From the NCBI GenBank assembly GCA_050633785.1, contig JBOEHE010000035.1, forward strand, positions 62,001 through 126,000: a stretch of 64,000 nucleotides of DNA, in the 5' to 3' direction. Both the position numbers and the translations under genes were made by a program. Numbering within the stretch: position 1 is the stretch's first letter; each line of letters starts with the position of its first letter. A model generated the notes under the pieces. The model saw only the letters and a program-made list of their open reading frames with translations, was not told the DNA's origin and ran no database searches. Origin of the DNA: CALKZN01 sp050633785. Its GTDB lineage: Bacteria; Pseudomonadota; Gammaproteobacteria; Arenicellales; Arenicellaceae. Shown here piece by piece: positions 53,156 through 62,038 of this stretch.

Positions 53156-54082
53156 ATGAACAGCACCGACTCAAACAACCTTCCAGATCTGGAAGCGGTA
53201 GAACACTATCTGAAATCCTTGCAGGACTCGATTTGCAATGAATTGGCGGCCATTGATGGTAAGCAGAGTTTTGTTGAAGATCAGTGGCAACACGCCCAAG
53301 GTCAGGGCGGCGGTCGCACCCGGGTGTTGGCTGAGGGCGCTGTGATTGAAAAAGGCGGCGTTAACTTTTCCCGAGTGCTGGGTGATCAATTGCCAAAAGC
53401 GGCCACCGATAAGCGCCCGGATCTGGTGGGAAAATCCTTTGAAGCCATGGGCTTGTCTCTGGTGATTCACCCCAATAATCCCCATGCCCCAACCTCGCAT
53501 ATGAATGTGCGCTTTTTCATTGCCGGGGCGGACACTGACCAGCCGGTGTGGTGGTTTGGCGGTGGTTTTGATATGACGCCCTATTATGGCTATGAAGACG
53601 ATGCCAGACACTGGCACCAGATGGCCAGACAGGCCTGCGAACCATTGGGTGAGCAAGCCTATAGCAAATACAAACAATGGTGCGATGACTATTTTTATCT
53701 GCGTCATCGTCAGGAACAACGCGGCATTGGTGGTTTGTTCTTCGATGATCTGAATCAACCGGGTTTTGAACAGAGTTTTGCCTTTATGCAAAGTGTCGGC
53801 GACCATTTTCTGCTGGCGTATGCGCCGATTCTGCGGCGACGTCATGGCTTGTCGTTCTCGCCAGAGCAACGTGATTGGCAGCTATACCGACGCGGGCGCT
53901 ATGTTGAATTTAATCTGGTGTTTGATCGTGGCACTTTGTTTGGCCTGCAATCCGGTGGTCGCACCGAATCAATCCTGATGTCTCTGCCACCGCTGGTGAA
54001 ATGGGAGTATGCTCGCCAAGCTGAACCCGGTTCCCCCGAAGCAGAACTGCTCAGCCATTATCTGCAACCAAGGGACTGGTGA
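53156..54082 (+). CDS. hemF: Oxygen-dependent coproporphyrinogen III oxidase, 308 aa
   Basis: Converts coproporphyrinogen III to protoporphyrinogen IX using O2. HPNNPHAPTSHMNVRFF, WWFGGGFDMTPYYGYEDD and YVEFNLVFDRGTLFGLQSGG are diagnostic. Its TGA overlaps the waaA start by one base (TGATG). Indicates an aerobic capability. Confidence 0.96.
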   Translation: MNSTDSNNLPDLEAVEHYLKSLQDSICNELAAIDGKQSFVEDQWQHAQGQGGGRTRVLAEGAVIEKGGVNFSRVLGDQLPKAATDKRPDLVGKSFEAMGLSLVIHPNNPHAPTSHMNVRFFIAGADTDQPVWWFGGGFDMTPYYGYEDDARHWHQMARQACEPLGEQAYSKYKQWCDDYFYLRHRQEQRGIGGLFFDDLNQPGFEQSFAFMQSVGDHFLLAYAPILRRRHGLSFSPEQRDWQLYRRGRYVEFNLVFDRGTLFGLQSGGRTESILMSLPPLVKWEYARQAEPGSPEAELLSHYLQPRDW

Positions 54083-55350
54083 TGTTTGCCTATTATTGCT
54101 ATCGGGTTTTAGTCTATTTACTGTTGCCGTTCATGTTGCTGTTGCAGTGGCGTAAGGGTTTTCGCAATCGTGGCTATTGGAGTCACTGGGGTGACCGTCT
54201 GGGCTTTGTTAATGTGCCGCAGAAAAACTACGACTACTGGGTGCATGCGGTGTCCGTTGGTGAAGTGCGAGCAGCAGCGCCTTTGATCAAACGCATGCTC
54301 AGTGACAATCCTGAGAGAAAAATTCTGCTGACCGTTTCAACACCAACCGGACGCGACACCGTTGATCTGCTGCTCAAAGACAGCGTTGATGTCTGCTACA
54401 TGCCCTATGATGTTGGTTTTGCCACCCGCTTGTTTCTGCAGCGCACCCAGCCCAAAGTGGCGGTGATTCTGGAAACCGAAGTCTGGCCAAACTTGATCGT
54501 CAAAGCACAAAAGATGGACATTCCTTTGCTGTATATCAATGTGCGCCTGTCAGAACGGTCTTTCAAACGCTACCAAAGCATGGCTTCATTCAGCCGCATG
54601 GTCTTTTCCCGCATTGATTATTTTGCTATTCAAAGCGCTTCAGACGCCGCCCGGGTGCATCAATTGGGTGTGCCTCTGGAAAAGTTTTCCATCACCGGCA
54701 ACATCAAATTCGATGTGCAAATGCCAGCCAGTCTGGCCGAATCGGCGCAAGGTCTGCGTGGTTTGCTGACCCAGCAGCGCACAGTCTGGATAGCAGGCAG
54801 CACACGTGAGGGTGAAGAAGAACTGTTGCTGCAGATCTATCAGAATCTGAAAACTGACCACCCTGACCTGCTGCTGGTGATTGTGCCCAGACACCCCGAA
54901 CGTTTTGATAGTGTGGCCAAGTTGTGCCAGAAGCACAGCCTGCAATGCGTCAGACGTACAGAAAACCCTATGGCCATCGAAGCAGAAGTCGATGTCTATC
55001 TGGGTGACACCATGGGCGAACTCAGCCTGATGTACGCCGCGGCCGACATCGCCTTTGTTGGTGGCAGTCTGGTGCCGTTCGGCGGACAGAACATTCTCGA
55101 GCCCTGCGCTCTAGGCATTCCGGTCCTGTTCGGCCCACATATGTTCAATTTTGAAGAAATCAGCGCCCTGACCATTGAAGCTGGCGCTGGTATTCAGGTG
55201 TTGGACCCACAGGGCCTGCAAAAACAGCTGCAGGAATTGATCCAACGACCCAACAAACGCGATGAAATGGGCTCCAAGGGCAAAGCATTGATCGAAGAAC
55301 ACAAAGGCGCATTGGAACGAATTTATCAACTGGTAGTTGATCTGGATTAG
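54082..55350 (+). CDS. waaA: 3-deoxy-D-manno-octulosonic acid (Kdo) transferase, 422 aa
   Basis: Glycosyltransferase that adds Kdo to lipid IVA in LPS core synthesis. An N-terminal membrane anchor (YLLLPFMLLLQW) is followed by HAVSVGEVRAAAPLIK, PQILLYINVRLS-type sequence (IPLLYINVRLSERS), and in the C-terminal half FVGGSLVPFGGQNILEPCALG. Proves an outer membrane with LPS. ATG 54082 overlaps the hemF stop; an upstream GTG (54079) is also possible. Last gene of the run. Confidence 0.94.
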   Translation: MFAYYCYRVLVYLLLPFMLLLQWRKGFRNRGYWSHWGDRLGFVNVPQKNYDYWVHAVSVGEVRAAAPLIKRMLSDNPERKILLTVSTPTGRDTVDLLLKDSVDVCYMPYDVGFATRLFLQRTQPKVAVILETEVWPNLIVKAQKMDIPLLYINVRLSERSFKRYQSMASFSRMVFSRIDYFAIQSASDAARVHQLGVPLEKFSITGNIKFDVQMPASLAESAQGLRGLLTQQRTVWIAGSTREGEEELLLQIYQNLKTDHPDLLLVIVPRHPERFDSVAKLCQKHSLQCVRRTENPMAIEAEVDVYLGDTMGELSLMYAAADIAFVGGSLVPFGGQNILEPCALGIPVLFGPHMFNFEEISALTIEAGAGIQVLDPQGLQKQLQELIQRPNKRDEMGSKGKALIEEHKGALERIYQLVVDLD

Positions 55351-55508
55351 TCGGTTTCTTCTGTACTGAAAAAACGCTGGCACCACCCGCCTTGGTTTTG
55401 GCATGGATATCGGTATAATTGGACTATCTCCAATATTTCTATCACCCCTGAATGCAAGGCTTGTTGTGGTGTTGGGCAAGCTGAGTCATGGACAAAAAGG
55501 ACAGTTTT

Positions 55509-57815
55509 ATGAGCAATGCACCATCAAGGCCCACAAAAGAACAACTCAGCGAATTGCCCAGAGAAGCGATCAATCTGTATGCGGCTCGGTGTGCTTTGCG
55601 AGCATTGCCCTTATTAGTGCATCCAAGATATAAATTAGATTATTGGGAAGAGAGTCAACAAGCTGGTCATTTAAGAACTTGTTTGAATGCAGCATTGATA
55701 GGGGTTGTTTCAGATGCTCAAAATAAAAAAGCAGCGGAAGTAGCTGCTGAAGCTGCCGAAACCGCAGCTAAACTAGCTACTAATGACATTGCGCATGCAG
55801 CAATGTCTGCTGCTTGGGTTGCTAATACAGTTGCAGCTTTGGACAATACTACTAGTATTGATGCTGCGGTAAAAGCGGTTATTTCAGCTAGTGATGCTGC
55901 TATAAGTGATTCAACCACTGATGTTGAGACAATATATGCGGCTGTTGAAGATTACGAGTTTCTAAAGTTAGGTAGATCAAAGGCAGTAAAAACAGCCCCA
56001 CTTTGGAATGGTGGGTCATATTTTAAGAAGAAAATTGCTTTATGGGTTAAAACTCTAGAATTTCATCAGTTATCTGATTATGGACGACTCTATAATAATC
56101 TGCTACGCGGAAATGAAAAGTCCTCTGAAGAGGCTGAACATCTTTTTCAGCGATGGTGGTCTGAACAGGATAAAATAGACGATGTACAGGAAGATAGTGA
56201 CCAGGCTAGTAGTTCTAAAGTAAATAATTCGCAAAGTGATAGTAACCCAGAGGAACCAGTGCTGGAAATATTGTTGCATATTGCCACGGCACAATCTGAA
56301 AAACCAAGCGCAGAAGACCATCTAGGGCGCCAGCATTTGGTTGCTGCTTTACAGCAGATACTGACCCAGGCTGACGACAGTGATCCGATCACAATCGGTT
56401 TGTTGGGTGATTGGGGCGCGGGTAAAACTTCAGTGCTGAAACAGCTTGAAACATCATTGGATAATAGTGAAAGTGTTGAATACACGGTTCAGCAATTCAA
56501 TGCTTGGTCTTATGAGCATACCGATGATATTCAGGCAGGTGTTGCGCAGGAAGCGGTTGAAGGGTTGACAAAAGGCCTTGGTGTGGTTAATAAGCTGAAG
56601 CTGGCTTGGAAATTAAATCACACAACAAACCCTGTGCGGTTTTATTTTAATAGTGCTGCTTTTATAGCGTGGATATTGCTGGCAGGTGGAGTGGCAGTAT
56701 CCGGCAAGGTCAATCTGGTTCTCAGTCTTGGCGTTGGTTTTGCTTTTTCTTGCTGGACGTTTTATCGTTTGATTCGGCCCCTGTTTGCCAGCACTTTTGC
56801 CAGTGAGTTATTGACCTATTTGAACCTACCGAATTATTCCAGCGCACTGGGTCAGCTGCCTGTCTATCAGGAGCAGATTGAACAGTTGGCCAGGCTGCGT
56901 TTGAATAAGAATAAACGCTTGTTATTTGTGGTGGATGATCTGGACCGTTGTTCCACCGAGGGTATCATTAAGGTGTTTGAAGCCATTCGTCTGGTGATGG
57001 AATTGGAGCATGTCGCGGTGATTATTGCGATTGACCATCGCATTGCTCTGGCAGCGCTGGCGCATCAGTATCGACATATGGCGGATGACAGTGGTGAGTT
57101 GGTGGGCAATAAATATCAGATTGCTCGTGACTATTTGGGCAAAATTATTCATCTGCCGGTGAGATTGCACACACCGCTCAGAAATGAGGTGAATGACTAT
57201 ATTGATGTTCTGTTTGAGCCATACTTGTTATCTGATCCGCAGCATGATCCAGAGGGCAGTAAAGTGTTTGATGAGACAGGCATTTCAAAGGCTGATAAGT
57301 CTTCCGAACCCTCTGTGCAGGCGGCTGATAAAGAGCCTCAAGGTACCTTATCGATGCCAGTAGCCGAGATAGAGCAGCAACGACCAACAGAGCTGCAACC
57401 TGATGAGAACGCATTGCCGCAAGAGGCCAGCATCCATCATTCAACAGCCGAAAAAGAACTGTTTGCTGAATTGTGCGATGTGTTCGCTTTTACCAATCCA
57501 CGCCAGCTCAAGCGTATGCAAAACAGCTATCGCCTGATTCGTTCTATTTTCAAAGAACATGAGGACACTAATTTGCGCACTATGGTTGCCCTATTTGCCG
57601 GTGAATATGAAGAGGAAAGTAACAAGGGTTATAAGGCCTCCAATGAACGGTTACGCAGCTATGCAGGCCGTAGTGAGCTTATTCCATGGTTTGTTGATCC
57701 AACAGAGGAAACATCAAGGGAAGTAGAGCTTATTAACAACCGAGTGCAGGCGTTTGTGCTGCCTTCGATGAGACCGTCTGAAAAGGTGTTGGAAAACAAC
57801 TCGGCAGTTGATTAA
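55509..57815 (+). CDS. KAP-family P-loop NTPase with membrane segment, 768 aa
   Basis: Walker A GDWGAGKTS lies near residue 300 and Walker B FVVDDLDRC near 478, with a two-helix membrane hairpin between them (AAFIAWILLAGGVAVSG and VLSLGVGFAFSCWTFYRL, residues ~380-425). This insertion between the Walker motifs is the KAP family signature. The first ~250 residues are an Ala-rich helical domain (AAEVAAEAAETAAKLA) of unknown type. A Glu/Gln-rich linker precedes the C-terminal helical part. ATG 55509 has an AAAAAGGA site; ATG 55488 is also in frame. KAP proteins include PifA and animal Kidins220; a defence role is possible but unproven. Confidence 0.82.
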   Translation: MSNAPSRPTKEQLSELPREAINLYAARCALRALPLLVHPRYKLDYWEESQQAGHLRTCLNAALIGVVSDAQNKKAAEVAAEAAETAAKLATNDIAHAAMSAAWVANTVAALDNTTSIDAAVKAVISASDAAISDSTTDVETIYAAVEDYEFLKLGRSKAVKTAPLWNGGSYFKKKIALWVKTLEFHQLSDYGRLYNNLLRGNEKSSEEAEHLFQRWWSEQDKIDDVQEDSDQASSSKVNNSQSDSNPEEPVLEILLHIATAQSEKPSAEDHLGRQHLVAALQQILTQADDSDPITIGLLGDWGAGKTSVLKQLETSLDNSESVEYTVQQFNAWSYEHTDDIQAGVAQEAVEGLTKGLGVVNKLKLAWKLNHTTNPVRFYFNSAAFIAWILLAGGVAVSGKVNLVLSLGVGFAFSCWTFYRLIRPLFASTFASELLTYLNLPNYSSALGQLPVYQEQIEQLARLRLNKNKRLLFVVDDLDRCSTEGIIKVFEAIRLVMELEHVAVIIAIDHRIALAALAHQYRHMADDSGELVGNKYQIARDYLGKIIHLPVRLHTPLRNEVNDYIDVLFEPYLLSDPQHDPEGSKVFDETGISKADKSSEPSVQAADKEPQGTLSMPVAEIEQQRPTELQPDENALPQEASIHHSTAEKELFAELCDVFAFTNPRQLKRMQNSYRLIRSIFKEHEDTNLRTMVALFAGEYEEESNKGYKASNERLRSYAGRSELIPWFVDPTEETSREVELINNRVQAFVLPSMRPSEKVLENNSAVD

Positions 57816-57823
57816 ACCAAGCT

Positions 57824-57867
57824 GAGGGACGAGACTCACTATGTTGGTTGATACGCCATCGTCCCTC
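57824..57867. terminator. Possible terminator hairpin between convergent genes
   Basis: GAGGGACGA (57824-57832) pairs with TCGTCCCTC (57859-57867) across a 26-base loop. There is no T-tract, so termination is only possible, not certain. Confidence 0.4.
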
Positions 57868-57873
57868 GGTGTA

Positions 57874-58884
57874 TTAATGGGATGCCGCTATACCACGCGC
57901 TGACAGGAAGTTGCGGATTTTTTCAGCGATCAACGCCCCATCTTCCTCCAGAGCAAAGTGACCGGTGTCGAGTAAATTGAAGTCGAGGTCTTTGACGTCT
58001 TTGCGAAACCCTTCGGCACCACTGGCTGGGAAAAAGGCATCGTTTTTGCCCCAGACGACCAATACCGGTGGCTGTTTCTCACGCAGGTATTGTTGCCAAG
58101 CCGGATACAGTTTTACGTTGTTCTGGTAGTCATAAAACAAGGCCAGTTGGACCTGATGCTGTCCCGAGCGGGATATCTTCATAAAATCCAGATTCCAGTT
58201 TTCGGGTGCAATGCCCTCAGGGTTGCGGGTTCCATGGGTGTATTGCCATTTCATGGCTGGGAGGCTGTAGACATTATCAATGATGGTTTGTTCCAGCTCA
58301 GGCGATTTCTGGTTCCAATATTGCAAAATGGGCGCCCAGGTTTCCTTGTTGATGCCTTGCTCATAAGCATTGCCGTTCTGGGTTATGATGGATTGCACTC
58401 GCTCAGGGTGAGCGTTGGCAATGCGCATGCCCACGGGTGCACCATAGTCTTGAATATAGAGTGAATACTTCTCAACGCCTCGTTGTTCAAGGAATGTGTT
58501 GACGGTTCTGGCTATATTATCAAATGTGTATTCATAGTCATTCGGCGTTGGAAATGAACTTTCACCAAAGCCAGGGTAGTCTGGAGCCAATAGATAATAG
58601 TCATTGCTGAGCTCATTGATCAAATTGCGATACATATGCGATGAACTCGGAAAGCCATGCAACAGCACCAATGCCGGGTTTTCCGGGTTGCCTGCTTCGC
58701 GATAGAAAATGTTTATATCATCGACAGCCTCGTAGCCATAACGTGTCTGGTTTGAACTGTTTCTGGCTGTTGAGTTGTTTGCCTCAGCACTGCTTGAGAT
58801 CAATGGATTGCCAGCCAATGAAATAAATGTCAGGCTGCTTGCCAGAGATAAAAATGTTCGTCTGTTGAAATGATTTGCCAACAT
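57874..58884 (-). CDS. Tat-exported alpha/beta hydrolase, 336 aa
   Basis: Alpha/beta hydrolase of the haloalkane dehalogenase/epoxide hydrolase type. The N-terminus FNRRTFLSLASSLTFISLAG is a twin-arginine signal. HGFPSSSHMYRNL forms the oxyanion region, the nucleophile is Asp in YIQDYGAPVGM, and DTGHFALEEDGA carries the catalytic His. An Asp nucleophile distinguishes these from esterases. Start 58884. It is divergent from a TetR regulator with two matching operators between them, so it is probably derepressed by that regulator's ligand. Substrate unknown. Confidence 0.88.
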   Translation of the reverse strand: MLANHFNRRTFLSLASSLTFISLAGNPLISSSAEANNSTARNSSNQTRYGYEAVDDINIFYREAGNPENPALVLLHGFPSSSHMYRNLINELSNDYYLLAPDYPGFGESSFPTPNDYEYTFDNIARTVNTFLEQRGVEKYSLYIQDYGAPVGMRIANAHPERVQSIITQNGNAYEQGINKETWAPILQYWNQKSPELEQTIIDNVYSLPAMKWQYTHGTRNPEGIAPENWNLDFMKISRSGQHQVQLALFYDYQNNVKLYPAWQQYLREKQPPVLVVWGKNDAFFPASGAEGFRKDVKDLDFNLLDTGHFALEEDGALIAEKIRNFLSARGIAASH

Positions 58885-58908
58885 AATAGTTTCCTCAAAT
58901 AATGTTTA

Positions 58909-58930
58909 ATTTACCGATCGTTCGGTAAAT
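58909..58930. promoter_or_regulatory. TetR-type operator 1
   Basis: Inverted repeat ATTTACCGA-TCGT-TCGGTAAAT with perfect 9-bp arms. It shares TTACCG-N6-CGGTAA with operator 2 and lies in the divergent gap 25 bp from the hydrolase start. Confidence 0.85.
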
Positions 58931-58971
58931 ATTATGATGGGAGAAGTGTTTGCAATTGTCAATCATTTATT

Positions 58972-58989
58972 TTACCGTATGTTCGGTAA
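58972..58989. promoter_or_regulatory. TetR-type operator 2
   Basis: TTACCG-TATGTT-CGGTAA, the same half-sites and six-base spacing as operator 1, 62 bp apart. It would lie inside the regulator if the gene began at 58934, which supports ATG 59018 as its start. Confidence 0.85.
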
Positions 58990-59017
58990 TGTTGGAAAAA
59001 CACGTAAGGCAGATAAT

Positions 59018-59581
59018 ATGGGCAGACAGGTACTGGTTTCTGATAATGATCTAACGCAGAAACTGACTCAAGTTTTTCGCGAATCCGGTTTTGATGGCAC
59101 ATCGCTGGCTGCACTGGCTGAGGCCAGCGGCTTGAAAAAGGCGAGTCTTTATCATCGGTTTCCAGGTGGAAAGGAGCAAATGGCAAGTGAGGTGCTAAGC
59201 GCCACAGGTCATAGTTTGTCTGAACGTATGTCACTTATCTTGCAAGGTGATGATACGCCACACCAACGTGTCGACATGGTTGCACAAATGCTCAATGAGT
59301 TTTATTCAGAAGGTAATCAGGCCTGTTTATTAAATGTGCTGTCTTCCAGTCATGTCAGTCAGGGGGCTATTGAAGCAGAGATCAAGTTAATTTTTCAGAC
59401 CTTAATTGCTGGCATTCAACAGCTGATAGAAGATGCCGGTTTTGAAGCGGAGCTTGCGCATATGCGCGCCCAGAGAGCCGTTATGCTGTTGCAGGGCAGC
59501 CTTGTTTTGTCTCGAGGAATGGGCAGCACGCGCCCATTTAAGGATTTTCTTAAAACCCTGCCTGATGAACTTTTAGGTTGA
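59018..59581 (+). CDS. TetR-family transcriptional regulator, 187 aa
   Basis: The helix-turn-helix TSLAALAEASGLKKASLYHRF is near the N-terminus, with a C-terminal ligand-binding domain of the TetR_C type (FQTLIAGIQQLIEDAGFEAELA). The frame is open from 58934, but ATG 59018 gives the standard length and leaves both operators upstream. AAGGCAGATAATATG gives a good ribosome-binding site. Probably represses itself and the divergent hydrolase gene. Confidence 0.92.
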   Translation: MGRQVLVSDNDLTQKLTQVFRESGFDGTSLAALAEASGLKKASLYHRFPGGKEQMASEVLSATGHSLSERMSLILQGDDTPHQRVDMVAQMLNEFYSEGNQACLLNVLSSSHVSQGAIEAEIKLIFQTLIAGIQQLIEDAGFEAELAHMRAQRAVMLLQGSLVLSRGMGSTRPFKDFLKTLPDELLG

Positions 59582-59730
59582 TTTTTATTTTTTCAGTCAG
59601 TTAGCCCAGGGCCTGTTGGGTTTAACAGAGTTCTTGGAGTGTTAAGCCGAATATGCTGCAAATTTTGAATTTGACAAGGCAAATGCGATAAAGTTAACAC
59701 AACACTACGTTACAAGGGTAAGTTCATAAC

Positions 59731-60345
59731 GTGACAGACTATAAAACAATTTCCGTCTACGATTCGCTGGTTGACGATTATGTGGATATCACTGACAAGG
59801 AACCAGAAGACACAATATTGCTGGATTTTATTGCCCAACTCAAGCCGGATGACTATGTGCTTGATTTGGGTTGTGGGCCAGCTCAATCTTCTGCATTGAT
59901 GCGTGAACGTGGTCTGCGGGTTGATCCTGTGGATGCATCTGCTGAAATGGTCGAGGTGGCAAATGCCCGTTATGACATTGGGGCACGTCAAGCCTTGTTT
60001 GAGCAGATAAACACCAGTAATACTTATGAGGGTGTCTGGGCTAATTATAGTCTGCTGCATGCTGCACCCGAGGATTTTGCTGATATTTTACAAGCCTTGC
60101 ATCGGGCTTTGAAGCCAGGCGGTATTTTTCATCTATGTATGAAGGTTGGCAGTGGTTCGATGCGCGATAAATTTGGTCGTTTTTACAGTTATTACACGCA
60201 GGCAGAGCTATGCACTTATCTGGAAGATGCTGGCTTTGTTGTTGGGGCTATTGAGCTGGGCGAAACTCATGGGTTAGCCGGTTCTATGGAGCCTTGGATT
60301 GCAATAAGCAGCTCTCCAGCACTTAGTTATAAACTAAGTTATTGA
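59731..60345 (+). CDS. Class I SAM-dependent methyltransferase, 204 aa
   Basis: The SAM-binding motif I is VLDLGCGPAQSSALM, followed by the acidic VDASAEMVEVAN and post-motif LHAAPEDFADILQAL. GTG start at 59731 (MTDYKTISVY). The C-terminal YYTQAELCTYLEDAGF is typical of small-molecule methyltransferases. Substrate unknown; no clear operon. Confidence 0.87.
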   Translation: MTDYKTISVYDSLVDDYVDITDKEPEDTILLDFIAQLKPDDYVLDLGCGPAQSSALMRERGLRVDPVDASAEMVEVANARYDIGARQALFEQINTSNTYEGVWANYSLLHAAPEDFADILQALHRALKPGGIFHLCMKVGSGSMRDKFGRFYSYYTQAELCTYLEDAGFVVGAIELGETHGLAGSMEPWIAISSSPALSYKLSY

Positions 60346-60434
60346 AGCGCTGAAGGAAGCGTTATTTTCGGAATGATTAGCAAAAATTAGATTTTTTACT
60401 ATACTCGTGTTGGGTGTCATAAAGTAGGAAGTGT

Positions 60435-61217
60435 ATGAAAATAATAATAATAATCTTGTGTCTGTCATTAAATGCTGCCGCATTTTCCCAAGAAACTCAA
60501 TTCCCTCTCAGAGCGCAGTACCCTGATGTTCCTGTCGTGGAACGTGCAACTTTGTATGATCATTATACGAACGATTCAGCCATCATCGTTGATGTCAGGT
60601 CGGGTTATGAATTCAATGTATTGCGCATCAAAAATGCACAACATATCTCGGTGACTAATCAGGGATTTATTCCCAGTCTGAAGAAACTTCGACAGGAAAG
60701 TTCTTTGCCTATCATTTTTTATTGCAATGGGATCACTTGTGCGAAATCCTATAAAGCCAGCAAAAAGGCGCTGGAAGGAGGTATCAGCAATGTGTTTACC
60801 TTTGATCTGGGTATTTTTGGTTGGACAAAAGCCTATCCGGATGCGGCGGAGTTATTGGGTGAAAGCCCGGTGCCGCAGGACAAGTTGATTAGCAAGGCTG
60901 ATTTGGAAGCGCGTATGTTGCCTCCTGCTGAGTTTGAAGCCAAGCTTAAAAGAACGTCCAGCAAAGAAATGCTGGTGCTGGATCTTCGAGAACCTTTCCA
61001 ACGCAAAGACAAAATTCTTGAAACCTATACCCGGGCAATCACCACCAGCAGAATTGATGCAGCTCTGAAGCTGGCAAAAGTGAATAATAAGACGTTGTTT
61101 ATTTATGATGCCGTTGGCAAGCAGGTGCGTTGGGTACAATACGCCATTGAAAAGAGTGGTTATAACGATTATTACTTTATGAAAGGTGGGGTTAAGGCTT
61201 ATATGGGCAAAATATAG
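60435..61217 (+). CDS. Exported double-rhodanese protein, 260 aa
   Basis: Signal peptide (IIIIILCLSLNAAAFS). Two rhodanese-like domains follow. The first has VDVRSGYEFNVLRIKNAQH and the active Cys loop YCNGITCAKS. The second (VLDLREPFQRKD to DAVGKQVRW) lacks the loop Cys. The first domain may handle sulfane sulfur in the periplasm. Lies between two methyltransferase genes but is not coupled to them. Confidence 0.85.
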   Translation: MKIIIIILCLSLNAAAFSQETQFPLRAQYPDVPVVERATLYDHYTNDSAIIVDVRSGYEFNVLRIKNAQHISVTNQGFIPSLKKLRQESSLPIIFYCNGITCAKSYKASKKALEGGISNVFTFDLGIFGWTKAYPDAAELLGESPVPQDKLISKADLEARMLPPAEFEAKLKRTSSKEMLVLDLREPFQRKDKILETYTRAITTSRIDAALKLAKVNNKTLFIYDAVGKQVRWVQYAIEKSGYNDYYFMKGGVKAYMGKI

Positions 61218-61276
61218 TCCGTCCTGAACCCAGTATCTCAGCTTTTAAAGCAGTCTGTTTTCGTGATTGTCTTCGC

Positions 61277-61879
61277 TTATTTTACAGCGGTCAGCAAAAA
61301 AACAGGATAATTACCCTGCGGTTTATGTACTGTGCTTACAGTGGTGATTTCAATATTTTTGAACCCTGCATTACTTGCCAGTTCGCTTAGCTTTTCCTGG
61401 TCAAAACCAAAATGGAAAACACCGGTGTCTTCACTGTGAAAGTTGCCATCTTCTTTGTCCAGGTCCGCTATGACTAAAAAGCTTCCTTCATTGAGCAAGG
61501 AATAAAATTTGCTGAAAATAGCATCAGTATCATCAATATGATGCAGCGTCATCGAGGAGATGATGCCATCGAACGTTCTGTTCAGCTCGGTTGTGGATAG
61601 ATCCATTTCAATGATTTCCAGGTCGCATTGTAAGGAGTCCTTTTTGCTGGCTAGTTGTTGATTCATCGATGTCGAGATATCTACTGCGGTGATTTTCTTG
61701 ACCTTAGGAGCTATCTTTTCCAACAACAAGCCGGTTCCTGAGCCAAAATCCATGATTTGCATATGCTCTTTGAATGTGATTTTGTCCAACATTGCATTGG
61801 CAATATTGTCAACATTGGTCACTCGTTCTTTGTTTTGTTCATAGTTTCCTGCTTTATGCTGGAAGAAGTCATTGCTCAT
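61277..61879 (-). CDS. Class I SAM-dependent methyltransferase, 200 aa
   Basis: Motif I is IMDFGSGTGLLLEKI, followed by AVDISTSMNQQLA and the product loop SSMTLHHIDDT. C-terminal TTVSTVHKPQGNYPVFLL resembles UbiE/Coq5-type or small-molecule methyltransferases. Substrate unknown. Convergent with the rhodanese gene. Confidence 0.87.
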   Translation of the reverse strand: MSNDFFQHKAGNYEQNKERVTNVDNIANAMLDKITFKEHMQIMDFGSGTGLLLEKIAPKVKKITAVDISTSMNQQLASKKDSLQCDLEIIEMDLSTTELNRTFDGIISSMTLHHIDDTDAIFSKFYSLLNEGSFLVIADLDKEDGNFHSEDTGVFHFGFDQEKLSELASNAGFKNIEITTVSTVHKPQGNYPVFLLTAVK

Positions 61880-62038
61880 TCTGATGCCTCAAGGGAGATT
61901 CTGTCGTTTGCTAGTCGCCCTATTTTCACCTGATTGACTGATTTTTAACAAGGCTTTAGTGATTGGTTTTTATGGCGATACAGCTATACTTTGAGTTCTT
62001 CTGATACAAAAATTATAAGATACTGAAAGAATGTGGAT

